From an uncultured Bacteroidota bacterium (GTDB taxonomy: Bacteria > Bacteroidota > Bacteroidia > UKL13-3), in assembly GCA_903898215.1 (NCBI GenBank), contig CAIUEQ010000372.1:1-13313 (forward strand): a stretch of 13,313 nucleotides of DNA. Direction: 5' to 3'. Shown piece by piece: positions 1 to 7,098 of the stretch. The notes beneath the pieces were generated by a model. That model ran no database searches. It was given only the letters and a program-made list of their open reading frames with translations, and was not told the origin of the DNA. Both the position numbers and the translations under genes were made by a program. Every line of letters begins with the position of its first letter. Positions within the stretch are counted from its first letter, which is position 1.

Positions 1-320
1 GGGAATCCATATTGTTCGAGCATTTTTTCATTCTTGTTTTCTTTGCTGTAATTTAAATGATAAACTACAAAATCAGCTTTTAAAAGTGAATCAATTTGAG
101 CATCTGCTTTACAAAAACGATTAAACTCTATACACCATTTACACCAGTTCCCCCCTATTTGTAAAAGCACATGTTTGTTTTCCTGCTTGGCTTTTCTAAC
201 CGCAGATTCAATATCATTTTGTGCATTGGCTGTTGGGTCATATAATTTATTTTCGGCTGTTTGCGACCAAACAATTTGAAACATAAAAGTGAAAGCATAT
301 AAGAAAAAAAAGTTCTTCAT
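1..320 (-). CDS. Exported thioredoxin-like protein, 3' end outside the window
   Basis: The frame runs from an ATG at 320-318 to the window edge without a stop, giving about 106 residues. The N-terminus (MKNFFFLYAFTFMFQIVWSQ) is a hydrophobic signal peptide with likely cleavage near Gln20/Thr21, so the protein should act in the periplasm. A WCKWC motif has its two cysteines at about residues 60 and 63, in the CxxC position of the thioredoxin fold and preceded by a hydrophobic strand (HVLLQIGGNW). This fits a thioredoxin_7/DUF255-type protein acting as a thiol-disulfide reductase. The C-terminal half of the fold, including the cis-proline loop, lies outside the window, so substrate class cannot be judged. 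It is divergent from nifJ, with about 350 bp between them. Confidence in the gene is high; the exact role is unknown. Confidence 0.8.
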   Translation of the reverse strand, partial: MKNFFFLYAFTFMFQIVWSQTAENKLYDPTANAQNDIESAVRKAKQENKHVLLQIGGNWCKWCIEFNRFCKADAQIDSLLKADFVVYHLNYSKENKNEKMLEQYGF

Positions 321-387
321 CTATTTGGTTTTTGAAATTCAAATAACGCAATTTTAAATTTAGAAATGTTTTGGTCTAGAAAAAATA

Positions 388-525
388 AACGCAGAGGCGC
401 AGAGAACGCAGAGTAAATAATCTGCGAAGATCTGCGAAATCTGCGAGAAAAATATTAACGCAGAGGCACAAAGAACACAGAGAATTTAATCTGCGAAACT
501 CAGCCAAATCTGCAATAAAAAATTT
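388..525. repeat. Two tandem copies of a 69-bp intergenic repeat
   Basis: Copy 1 is 388-456 and copy 2 is 457-525. They align without gaps at about 55 of 69 positions. Each unit starts with a purine-rich array of short CGCAGAG-like words (ACGCAGAGGCGCAGAGAACG in copy 1) and continues with a block built on ATCTGCGAA, occurring three times in copy 1 and in degraded form in copy 2. The two blocks share the word CTGCG/CGCAG in opposite orientation, so each unit can also fold. This belongs to the CGCAGAG-type intergenic repeats widespread in Bacteroidota and cyanobacteria. A 61-residue minus-strand reading frame over it, rich in 'SLCSLCLCV', is an artefact of the repeat. Confidence 0.85.
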
Positions 526-668
526 ACACTTTTCAATACTGACAATTGTCATTTTATCCACGTACTCAGTACTATACTTTTACCACCTTATTAACTCATT
601 TAAGTTCTGTTCCGATATTTCCTCTAAAGCCTTATCAGACAAGAACTCTGAAAAAACAATATACAGTT
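526..668 (+). promoter_or_regulatory. Probable nifJ promoter and leader region
   Basis: This non-repetitive stretch lies between the tandem repeat and the nifJ start and should carry its promoter. The best -7 candidate is TACTTTTA at 575-582, which matches 7 of 8 positions of the Bacteroidota TAnnTTTG element. The nearest upstream TTG (546-548) is 26 bp away, longer than the usual spacing, so the assignment is weak. Sequence just before the start is A-rich (CTGAAAAAACAATATACAGTT) without a clear Shine-Dalgarno site, as usual in this phylum. Confidence 0.25.
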
Positions 669-3600
669 ATGTCGAATATAAAAATCATGGATGGCAATGA
701 AGCTGCGGCTTATATTGCTTACAAAACAAGTGAAGTGTGTGCTATTTATCCAATCACCCCATCATCAACAATGGGTGAACATTGCGATGAATGGTCGGCA
801 GCAGGAAAGCAAAATATTTATGGTGAAATTCCACGCATCATGGAAATGCAAAGTGAAGCAGGTGCAGCAGGTGCAATTCACGGAGCGTTACAAGGCGGAA
901 CTTTGGCATCAACATTTACCTGTTCACAAGGTTTGTTATTAATGATTCCTAACATGTATAAAATTGCCGGAGAATTATCTCCAACAGTTTTTCACATTGC
1001 TGCTAGATCGTTAGCCACACATGCGCTTTCAATTTTTGGTGACCACTCTGATGTAATGTCGGTTCGCCAAACAGGTTGGGCAATGTTGTTTGGAAGAAAT
1101 GCTCAAGAAGCGATGGACATGGCTTTGATAGCACAAGCTTCAACACTTCGCTCAAAAATTCCTTTCTTAAATATTTTTGATGGATTTCGCACTTCTCACG
1201 AGTTGATGAAAGTGGATGTAATTGATGATTCGATTATCAAAGACATGATTGATGAACGCGATATTTTAATTCATCGCCAACATTCAATGTCTCCCGAAAA
1301 CCCTTCTATTCGTGGTACGGCACAAAACCCTGATGTGTTTTTCCAAAGCCGCGAAGCAGGAAATAAATTTTATTTAAATGTTCCGATTGTGGTAAATCAA
1401 ATGATGAAAAAATTTGGTGAACTAACAGGAAGAAAATATAAACTCTACGAATATTTTGGTCACGAAAATCCTGATCGCATTATTATTATCATGGGTTCGG
1501 GAGCAGGTGCTGTTGATGAAACAATGGAATATTTGAACAGCAACGGAGAAAAAGTTGGTTACTTATATGTGCGATTATTTCGTCCGTTTGAAGTAAAAGA
1601 ATTTATCGAAGCCATTCCAAAATCGGTAAAGAAAATTGCTGTTTTAGATCGTTGCAAAGAACCGGGAAGTATTGGCGAACCTTTATACATGGACGTAATT
1701 AATGCGTTGGTTGAAGGTTGGGAAGGAACAATGCCAAAAGTTGTTGGCGGACGTTTTGGTTTAGCATCAAAAGAATTTAACGTAACGATGGTAAAAACCA
1801 TTTATGATGAATTAAAAAAAACCGAGTCCTCGGGGCCAAAAAATCATTTCACGATTGGAATTGAAGATGATGTTACACATACAAGTTTAAGTTACGACAA
1901 AACATTTTCGCTCGATAAACAACATCTCTTCCGTGGTTTGTTTTACGGACTAGGAGCTGATGGAACGGTGAGTGCAAATAAAAATTCTATCAAAATTATT
2001 GGTGAAACAACTGATAATTATGTTCAAGGATATTTTGTTTATGATTCAAAAAAATCAGGATCGTTAACTGTTTCGCATTTGCGTTTTGGTAAAAATCCTA
2101 TCAAGTCAACTTATTTAGTGAGCTCAGCAAACTTTGTTGCAGTGCATCAGTTTAATTTCATCAACAAATATGATGTATTAAAAGATGCTGAACATGGGGC
2201 AACTTTTTTATTGAACTCTCCTTACGATACAAACGATATCTGGGATAAAATTCCGAAACATTTACAAGAAGAAATTATTGAAAAAGAGTTGAAGTTTTAT
2301 GTGATCAATGCTTCCAATGTTGCTCGCGAAACCGGCATGGGTTCTAGAGTTAACACCATACTTCAAACTTGCTTTTTTGCTATTTCAGGAATTTTGCCAA
2401 GAGAAGAAGCAATACAAAAAATTAAAGATGCCATCAAAAAATCTTACTCTGCAAAAGGAGAAAAAGTGGTACTCAAAAATTTTGAAGCGGTTGATAAAAC
2501 TCTTGAGAATTTATTTGAAATCGATTATTCAAAATATAAAGCAGGAAACTTACCTACCGACAAAGCAGTTGCAGATAGCGCACCAGATTTTGTAAAAAAT
2601 GTATTGGCAAAAATCATTCAGTTTGAAGGTGATGATTTGCCGGTGAGTGCATTTCCTGTTGACGGAACTTATCCGGTTGCTACAACGCAATGGGAAAAAA
2701 GAAATATTGCAGACACCATTCCTGTTTGGGATGAAGCCTCATGTTCGCAGTGCGGAAAATGTTTCTTGATCTGTCCACATGCGGCAATTCGTCCAAAAGT
2801 TTACGACAAAGAATTGTTGCAAAATGCTCCGTCAACATTTAAACATGTTGCACCGATTGGAAAAGAATTTAATAAAGAAACACAAGCTTACACATTACAA
2901 GTTGCCGTTGAAGATTGTACCGGATGTAATTTATGTTACGAGTATTGTCCGATAGAAAGTAAAACAGAAAAAGGTGTGAAAGCACTTAACATGAAACCTC
3001 AGATTCCATTAAAAGAAACTGAAGTAAAAAACTGGGATTTCTTTTTATCAATTCCGGAAATGGATCGCCTTGCCATAAATAAAAACACCGTTAAAGGAAC
3101 TCAATTTCTTCAACCGCTTTTCGAATTTTCGGGAGCCTGTTCAGGTTGTGGTGAAACTCCTTATGTAAAATTAATGTCGCAACTATATGGCGACAGAATG
3201 GTGGTGGCAAATGCTACAGGATGTTCATCAATATACGGAGGAAATTTACCAACAACACCATGGACAACAAATGCTGAAGGTTGTGGACCGGCTTGGGCAA
3301 ATTCATTGTTTGAAGATAATGCAGAATTTGGTTTAGGAATAAAATTAGCCTTCGATAAAAAAGCAGAGATTGCTCAACATATTGTGTTTGGATTACGTGA
3401 TGTTATAGGTGAAAGTTTTGCCAATGAAATTTTACATTGCGACCAAAGCAATGAAGCAGGAGTTCATAAACAAAGAGAAAATGTTAAAGAACTTCGCAAA
3501 AGAATTTCACCGCTTAATAGTTTTGAAGCAAGACAATTAAATATGATTGCTGATAATCTTGTTAAGAAATCACATTGGATTATGGGTGGTGATGGTTGGG

Positions 3601-4202
3601 CTTATGATATTGGTTTTGGTGGATTGGATCATGTACTTTCAACAGGTGAAGATTTAAATATTATGGTTCTTGATACCGAAGTTTACTCAAACACCGGAGG
3701 ACAAAAATCTAAATCAACACCAATTGGTGCGAGTGCAAAATTTTCGGTGAATGGAAAAGCATCAGGCAAAAAAGATTTAGCGATGCAGGCAATTGCTCAT
3801 GGTTCGGCATACGTTGGTCAAATTGCTATGGCAGCAAATGATGCACATGCAATAAAAACTATTCAGGAAGCAGAAGCATTTCCGGGAACATCGCTCATCA
3901 TTGCATATAGTCATTGTATTGCGCATGGTTATGATATGATGCATGGAGCCGACCAACAAGAAAATGCTGTAAAATCAGGTTACTGGCCATTGTTCAGATA
4001 CAATCCTTTGAAACCAAAAGGAGAGAAATTTACTTTAGATAGCAAAGCTCCATCAATTCCTGTTAAAGATTTCCTTTATCAAGAAACACGTTTCAGTATT
4101 TTAACCCGTCAAAATCCTGAGCATGCAGAAGAGTTACTTGTTAAAGCACAAGAAGGCGTTCACGATCATTGGGAAAGATTAACAGTTTTGAAAAACTTAT
4201 AA
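669..4202 (+). CDS. nifJ: Pyruvate:ferredoxin (flavodoxin) oxidoreductase
   Basis: This homodimeric cytosolic enzyme oxidatively decarboxylates pyruvate to acetyl-CoA, using TPP and passing electrons through three [4Fe-4S] clusters to ferredoxin or flavodoxin. The 1177 residues match the usual single-chain length of about 1200, with domains in canonical order. The pyruvate-binding segment YPITPSSTMGE is at residues 27-37. The two-cluster ferredoxin domain has Cys692/695/698/702 and Cys750/753/756/760. The TPP domain holds the proximal-cluster cysteines 824, 827, 852 and 1083, and the TPP/Mg motif begins at G974-D975-G976 and runs on to DTEVYSNTGGQ. No key residue is missing. The frame is open upstream to a TTG at 546, but the ATG at 669 (MSNIKIMDGNEAA) matches the family N-terminus and the 41 extra codons look like translated promoter DNA. 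The gene is monocistronic, with its own terminator. It suggests fermentative or microaerobic pyruvate metabolism, consistent with the oxygen-regulated look of the peroxidase gene nearby. Confidence 0.97.
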   Translation: MSNIKIMDGNEAAAYIAYKTSEVCAIYPITPSSTMGEHCDEWSAAGKQNIYGEIPRIMEMQSEAGAAGAIHGALQGGTLASTFTCSQGLLLMIPNMYKIAGELSPTVFHIAARSLATHALSIFGDHSDVMSVRQTGWAMLFGRNAQEAMDMALIAQASTLRSKIPFLNIFDGFRTSHELMKVDVIDDSIIKDMIDERDILIHRQHSMSPENPSIRGTAQNPDVFFQSREAGNKFYLNVPIVVNQMMKKFGELTGRKYKLYEYFGHENPDRIIIIMGSGAGAVDETMEYLNSNGEKVGYLYVRLFRPFEVKEFIEAIPKSVKKIAVLDRCKEPGSIGEPLYMDVINALVEGWEGTMPKVVGGRFGLASKEFNVTMVKTIYDELKKTESSGPKNHFTIGIEDDVTHTSLSYDKTFSLDKQHLFRGLFYGLGADGTVSANKNSIKIIGETTDNYVQGYFVYDSKKSGSLTVSHLRFGKNPIKSTYLVSSANFVAVHQFNFINKYDVLKDAEHGATFLLNSPYDTNDIWDKIPKHLQEEIIEKELKFYVINASNVARETGMGSRVNTILQTCFFAISGILPREEAIQKIKDAIKKSYSAKGEKVVLKNFEAVDKTLENLFEIDYSKYKAGNLPTDKAVADSAPDFVKNVLAKIIQFEGDDLPVSAFPVDGTYPVATTQWEKRNIADTIPVWDEASCSQCGKCFLICPHAAIRPKVYDKELLQNAPSTFKHVAPIGKEFNKETQAYTLQVAVEDCTGCNLCYEYCPIESKTEKGVKALNMKPQIPLKETEVKNWDFFLSIPEMDRLAINKNTVKGTQFLQPLFEFSGACSGCGETPYVKLMSQLYGDRMVVANATGCSSIYGGNLPTTPWTTNAEGCGPAWANSLFEDNAEFGLGIKLAFDKKAEIAQHIVFGLRDVIGESFANEILHCDQSNEAGVHKQRENVKELRKRISPLNSFEARQLNMIADNLVKKSHWIMGGDGWAYDIGFGGLDHVLSTGEDLNIMVLDTEVYSNTGGQKSKSTPIGASAKFSVNGKASGKKDLAMQAIAHGSAYVGQIAMAANDAHAIKTIQEAEAFPGTSLIIAYSHCIAHGYDMMHGADQQENAVKSGYWPLFRYNPLKPKGEKFTLDSKAPSIPVKDFLYQETRFSILTRQNPEHAEELLVKAQEGVHDHWERLTVLKNL

Positions 4203-4222
4203 TCGATTTCAAATACATTTGG

Positions 4223-4256
4223 AAAAAAGTTGTCAGAGTTCTGGCAACTTTTTTTT
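4223..4256 (+). terminator. Rho-independent terminator of nifJ
   Basis: The arms AAAAAAGTTGTC (4223-4234) and GGCAACTTTTTT (4243-4254) pair over 12 positions with one G-U, around an 8-nt loop, and the T-run continues to 4256. It lies 20 bp after the stop codon. The right half from 4234 to 4255 recurs exactly at 5828-5849, so this terminator is built from a dispersed sequence. Confidence 0.85.
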
Positions 4257-4284
4257 ATTTATATGTTATCGCAACCACAATGTT

Positions 4285-4387
4285 GACGCTAACTTCCCAA
4301 CCTAAGGTTTGCAGGCAAGTTAGTGTCAGGTTAATTGCAATATTCTTCATTGTGCTATAAAATTCGCACTAACAAGATGTTAGCGAA
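4285..4387. repeat. Two hairpins built on a CGCTAAC/GTTAG(C/T)G word
   Basis: Hairpin 1 has arms GACGCTAACTT (4285-4295) and AAGTTAGTGTC (4317-4327), with 10 of 11 Watson-Crick pairs and one G-U. Hairpin 2 has arms TTCGCACTAAC (4363-4373) and GTTAGCGAA (4379-4387), pairing with a 2-nt bulge. Both use the same core word CGC(AC)TAAC. No reading frame here looks coding. This is a palindromic intergenic element of unknown role. Confidence 0.55.
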
Positions 4388-4406
4388 CACAGGGATTTAG
4401 TGTCGC

Positions 4407-4494
4407 TTCTCGATCCAAAACCAAGCTAGCCACCACAAGTTTACCTGCCTACCGAAGCAATGACTTGGAGTGGCAGGCAGGCTCGAAGTGACTG
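4407..4494 (+). repeat. Dispersed intergenic repeat, copy A (downstream of fic)
   Basis: Positions 4407-4437 begin TTCTCGATCCAAAACCAAGC and match 5799-5829 at 28 of 31 bases in the same orientation. A hairpin follows with arms CCTGCC (4445-4450) and GGCAGG (4472-4477). The copy ends with CTCGAAGTGACTG (4482-4494), whose reverse complement recurs with one mismatch as CAGTCATTTCGAG at 5730-5742. With copy B this element brackets the fic gene. Confidence 0.7.
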
Positions 4495-4507
4495 ATAACA
4501 ATGAATG

Positions 4508-4540
4508 AAAAAAGTTGCCGGAGTTTGTTACAACTTTTTT
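4508..4540. terminator. Bidirectional terminator 3' of fic
   Basis: Perfect 10-bp arms AAAAAAGTTG (4508-4517) and CAACTTTTTT (4531-4540) enclose a 13-nt loop. It lies 25 bp past the fic stop on the minus strand and gives a U-run on either strand. It is near-identical (26 of 29 bases) to the terminator-like sequence at 7033-7061, starting AAGTTGCC and ending TTTGTTACAACTTTTTT. Confidence 0.75.
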
Positions 4541-4565
4541 ACTTTCATTTAATCAATCAGAATTA

Positions 4566-5615
4566 TTAAAAATAAGTATTGACTGCGAACTCAAACTGAT
4601 CAATAAAAATTCGCTTAAATGCGCTGATATTATTTTGCTCGTAAAAAATCAACATGGCTTTTTTATAATCAATTGAATCAACTGTTCTGAAAGAGATTGG
4701 ACAATATTTATTATTCATCAATATGGCATTGCTAATAATTCTTGCTGTTCTTTTATTTCCATCTGCAAAGGGTTGAATGTATGATATAAGAACTAATATC
4801 ATGAGTGCTTTGGAGAAAATGTCTTTGTGTTTATTAATCACTTCGCACATTTGCTCTAATGCTTCTCTTATTTGAAATTCATTGTCTAATGGTTTATAAT
4901 TTGTACCCGAAATACCAACCCTTCGCCTTCTCAAATTTCGTGTAATGCCTAACCCTTTTACTAAAATGCTATGAATATCTTCAATTACCGATATGGTTAA
5001 TGGGCTTATAAACTTGGGCTGAGCGATAACAAAATCTAAGGCAGATTTGTGATTAAGCAACATGATTGCTTCTTCTTTTGTTTTACCACTTGCTTTTTCT
5101 TTTTCATTAATCAATCGTTCAGTCTCTAATAATGAATAGGTATTCCCTTCAATTTGTGATGACTTCCAACTCAAATCAATTGCTAATCGTTCGAGTTCTT
5201 TTTTATATTCCTGCTTTGAGAGTTTGGCAATATTCTGTTTATATTTTTTTTGAAGTTGGTTCAAATGTTCCTTCTCCTCGGCTGAAAATAATGATACCTG
5301 AGCAAATGTTTCATTGATAAGTTCAAAATTATAGTTCCGTTTGATTTCTCTATCGTCAATTTCTTTTTTAAAATACTCATCAACATCTGTAGGATGTATC
5401 AGTACATAAGCATTGCTAACTTTGTATTTAGTTGCTTTTGCTTGCCCCTCCAATGTAATCAGGTTTTCATAAATCAATTTTTGGAGTATTCTTTTTACGG
5501 TAGCGTATCCAACGGCAACGTCAATTCCTTCATGAATCTCTTTAGAAGAACACAATTGATTCAGTTGAATAAAATCCAAAATTAATTTAGTCTTGTCTGA
5601 TTGATGTTTTGTCAT
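4566..5615 (-). CDS. Fic-domain protein with winged-helix N-terminus and altered active-site motif
   Basis: Fic proteins transfer AMP or another phosphate-containing group from a nucleotide to hydroxyl side chains of target proteins. Numbered from the ATG at 5615, residues ~8-66 look like a winged helix (a helix-turn-helix centred on EGIDVAVGYATVKRILQKL, then LEGQAKATKYKV). A class II inhibitory motif S152-SQI-E156-G157-N158 precedes the Fic core at ~170-345. The core motif reads Q281-PFADGNKRTAR-292, whereas the canonical form is HPFx(D/E)GNGRxxR. The catalytic His is therefore Gln (codon CAA, 4773-4775) and the second Gly is Lys288, as in Doc. The rest of the motif is intact and the frame is open, so it is not a decayed pseudogene. 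An in-frame GTG at 5633 would add six residues; ATG is preferred because a -7-like TATATTCG overlaps the GTG. The gene is alone on its strand with no obvious antitoxin. Function is unknown: possibly a regulator or a Fic with changed chemistry. Confidence 0.88.
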   Translation of the reverse strand: MTKHQSDKTKLILDFIQLNQLCSSKEIHEGIDVAVGYATVKRILQKLIYENLITLEGQAKATKYKVSNAYVLIHPTDVDEYFKKEIDDREIKRNYNFELINETFAQVSLFSAEEKEHLNQLQKKYKQNIAKLSKQEYKKELERLAIDLSWKSSQIEGNTYSLLETERLINEKEKASGKTKEEAIMLLNHKSALDFVIAQPKFISPLTISVIEDIHSILVKGLGITRNLRRRRVGISGTNYKPLDNEFQIREALEQMCEVINKHKDIFSKALMILVLISYIQPFADGNKRTARIISNAILMNNKYCPISFRTVDSIDYKKAMLIFYEQNNISAFKRIFIDQFEFAVNTYF

Positions 5616-5648
5616 TTTGTTTTTATAGCTCACGAATATATAATTTCT

Positions 5649-5695
5649 GGCTCATTTACACTATATTTTGAGCTTAAAATATAAAATAATGAGCC
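5649..5695 (-). promoter_or_regulatory. Nested 47-bp dyad upstream of fic, probable operator
   Basis: Outer arms GGCTCATT (5649-5656) and AATGAGCC (5688-5695) pair perfectly over 8 bp. Nested almost concentrically inside them, TATATTTTGAG (5662-5672) and CTTAAAATATA (5673-5683) form a second palindrome with 10 of 11 pairs. The word TGAGC recurs in the outer arms and at the centre. The dyad starts 34 bp upstream of the fic ATG, where an operator would overlap the promoter. The winged-helix domain of the Fic protein is an obvious candidate ligand, which is inference. Confidence 0.5.
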
Positions 5696-5729
5696 TTAAA
5701 TAAAATATGCTTAAAACTTAATTACACAT

Positions 5730-5849
5730 CAGTCATTTCGAGTAGCATTGGTCAGCTTTGTTAAGAGCATATCGAGAATGTTTAGTAATTCTAAGTTCTT
5801 CTCGATACAAACCCAAGCAAGCCACCACAGAGTTCTGGCAACTTTTTTT
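5730..5849 (+). repeat. Dispersed intergenic repeat, copy B (upstream of fic), mosaic
   Basis: It starts with CAGTCATTTCGAG (5730-5742), the inverse of the end of copy A. A hairpin with perfect arms TATCGAGAA (5770-5778) and TTCTCGATA (5799-5807) follows. Positions 5799-5829 repeat 4407-4437 at 28 of 31 bases. They run directly into 5828-5849, an exact 22-bp copy of the right half of the nifJ terminator (4234-4255), but without its pairing left arm. The result is a composite of two elements found separately downstream of nifJ. Confidence 0.7.
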
Positions 5850-5894
5850 GTTTTAATCAAATTAGAAATGAATAATTTGATTGTTATTGATAAA

Positions 5895-5910
5895 ATTGAC
5901 TTGTGTCAAT
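5895..5910 (+). promoter_or_regulatory. FNR/CRP-family box upstream of the cytochrome c peroxidase gene
   Basis: ATTGAC-TTGT-GTCAAT is a perfect 6-bp dyad with a 4-bp spacer. It fits the TTGA-N6-TCAA pattern bound by FNR/FixK/ANR-type regulators. Its centre lies about 54 bp before the start codon, and an AT-rich -10/-7-like TATTAT follows at 5923-5928. Pseudomonas di-haem cytochrome c peroxidase is known to be under ANR/FNR control, which fits the downstream gene. The regulator itself is not in this window. Confidence 0.5.
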
Positions 5911-5956
5911 GTTTTTGCATTGTATTATCATAACATTCGTTTTTCAGATATATACC

Positions 5957-7018
5957 ATGAAAAATATTTATTTCTTTTTAGGACTTATTTTTTTGTTTTC
6001 ATCTTGTAAAAAAGATTTAACCAATACCATAACTCCAGATACAAGTGTTACTCCTTATATACTTATTCCACCTTTACGCTTTCCCCAACCTTATATATCC
6101 TATATTAATCCGTTAACAGTGGAAGGAATTGCTTTAGGAAGAAGATTATTTTATGACCAAATACTATCATCTAACTTTCGTAGTTGCTCCTATTGCCATC
6201 CCCAAGAGCTATCATTCACATCAAGTATTGCAGAGCATGGACTTGATACCACACAATATTGGGATATACTTCCTTGGATCAATCTTGCTTGGAAACCTTT
6301 TTATGGATGGAACGGTGGAATAAAAGAAATGGATCATATAGGAATTGCAGATCTCGGTCCGAAGTACTTAAACTCAAACATGACTGAAGTGCTGGCAAAA
6401 TTAAAGGCAGATTCAACTTATTCAGCCATGTTTAAAAAAGCTTTTAATGGAGAAGACGTTCTTGTGCCAGATAAGATACAAGAGAAGATTGCTTTTGCCA
6501 TCGCTCAATTTGCAAAAACAATTGTGAGCAGCAATTCGAAATTTGATAAATACCTTATGGGAACTGCTCAGTTAACTCCACAGGAAGCAAATGGATATGA
6601 TATTTTCTACAGTGAAAAAGGAGATTGCTTTCATTGTCATGGAACAATATTACTTACTGATAATGGAAGGCATAATATAGGCCTTGATACTGTTTTCAAT
6701 AACAAATATAACCAAGGTTATTTTACAGCTTCAGGATTGGCAAAAGATATGGGATTGATGATGACACCTACTTTACGAAACGTGGCTCAAACTTCACCAT
6801 ATATGCATGATGGAAGATATAAAACTCTTGAAGAAGTAATTGAACATTATAATTCGGGTGTACACAAAAGTCCAACATTAGATCCAATAATGACCTTACC
6901 GGGTAAGGAAATGGGACTGTTATTAAGTAACTCACAAAAAGCTGACCTTAAAGCATTTCTTCTAACTTTTACAGATTCAACACTACTTTTTAACCCACAA
7001 TTCAGTAGACCAAAATAG
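5957..7018 (+). CDS. Di-haem cytochrome c peroxidase family lipoprotein
   Basis: This family reduces H2O2 to water with electrons from periplasmic donors; MauG-like members do other oxidations. The 353-residue protein begins with a lipoprotein signal (MKNIYFFLGLIFLFSSC, lipidated Cys17 followed by KKD), so it should be membrane-anchored outside the cytoplasm. Two haem c sites are visible: C77-SY-C80-H81 and C224-FH-C227-H228. Other family features are GRRLFYDQILS at 61-71, a degenerate 'INLAW..FYGWNG' equivalent of the FWDGR region at ~108-120, and TSPYMHDGRYKTLEEVIEHY at ~279-298, whose Met283 is a likely axial ligand. The reading frame is open to 5903, but that start would bury the signal peptide and lie inside the FNR-type box, so the ATG at 5957 is chosen. 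The gene stands alone, with a terminator 15 bp after the stop. Peroxidase or MauG-type substrate cannot be decided from sequence alone. Confidence 0.92.
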   Translation: MKNIYFFLGLIFLFSSCKKDLTNTITPDTSVTPYILIPPLRFPQPYISYINPLTVEGIALGRRLFYDQILSSNFRSCSYCHPQELSFTSSIAEHGLDTTQYWDILPWINLAWKPFYGWNGGIKEMDHIGIADLGPKYLNSNMTEVLAKLKADSTYSAMFKKAFNGEDVLVPDKIQEKIAFAIAQFAKTIVSSNSKFDKYLMGTAQLTPQEANGYDIFYSEKGDCFHCHGTILLTDNGRHNIGLDTVFNNKYNQGYFTASGLAKDMGLMMTPTLRNVAQTSPYMHDGRYKTLEEVIEHYNSGVHKSPTLDPIMTLPGKEMGLLLSNSQKADLKAFLLTFTDSTLLFNPQFSRPK

Positions 7019-7032
7019 TTAAGGTATATGAT

Positions 7033-7061
7033 AAGTTGCCAAAATTTGTTACAACTTTTTT
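7033..7061 (+). terminator. Terminator of the cytochrome c peroxidase gene
   Basis: Arms AAGTTG (7033-7038) and CAACTT (7052-7057) are followed by a T-run to 7061. The stem is short, but 26 of 29 bases agree with the better-paired terminator at 4510-4538, so it belongs to the same dispersed AGTTG...CAACTTTTTT family. Confidence 0.6.
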
Positions 7062-7098
7062 AACTTTAGATTGTAATACTTAATACAAAATCTAAATC

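Noticed and set aside
388..525. Possible CRISPR array
   Set aside because: There are only two units, directly abutting without unique spacers, and there are no cas genes.
541..550. GACAATTGTC, a perfect 10-bp palindrome upstream of nifJ
   Set aside because: A 10-bp palindrome is expected about once per kilobase by chance, and no second copy or known regulator motif supports it.
376..561. A 61-residue minus-strand reading frame rich in 'SLCSLCLCV' and 'LRSLRLCV'
   Set aside because: It is a translation of the CGCAGAG-type tandem repeat; such frames are a common false gene in repeat DNA.
546..668. N-terminal extension of nifJ to the TTG at 546
   Set aside because: The extra 41 residues match nothing in the family, while MSNIKIMDGNEAA at 669 matches known starts.
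4169..4360. A 63-residue plus-strand reading frame after nifJ
   Set aside because: It overlaps the nifJ end and reads through the terminator and palindromic repeats with no coding character.
4566..5849. fic as part of an insertion sequence or phage
   Set aside because: No transposase, integrase or target-site duplication is seen; the flanking repeats are short intergenic elements found elsewhere in the window too.
5903..5956. Earlier start for the cytochrome c peroxidase
   Set aside because: It would put 18 residues before a clear lipoprotein signal and overlap the FNR-type box.
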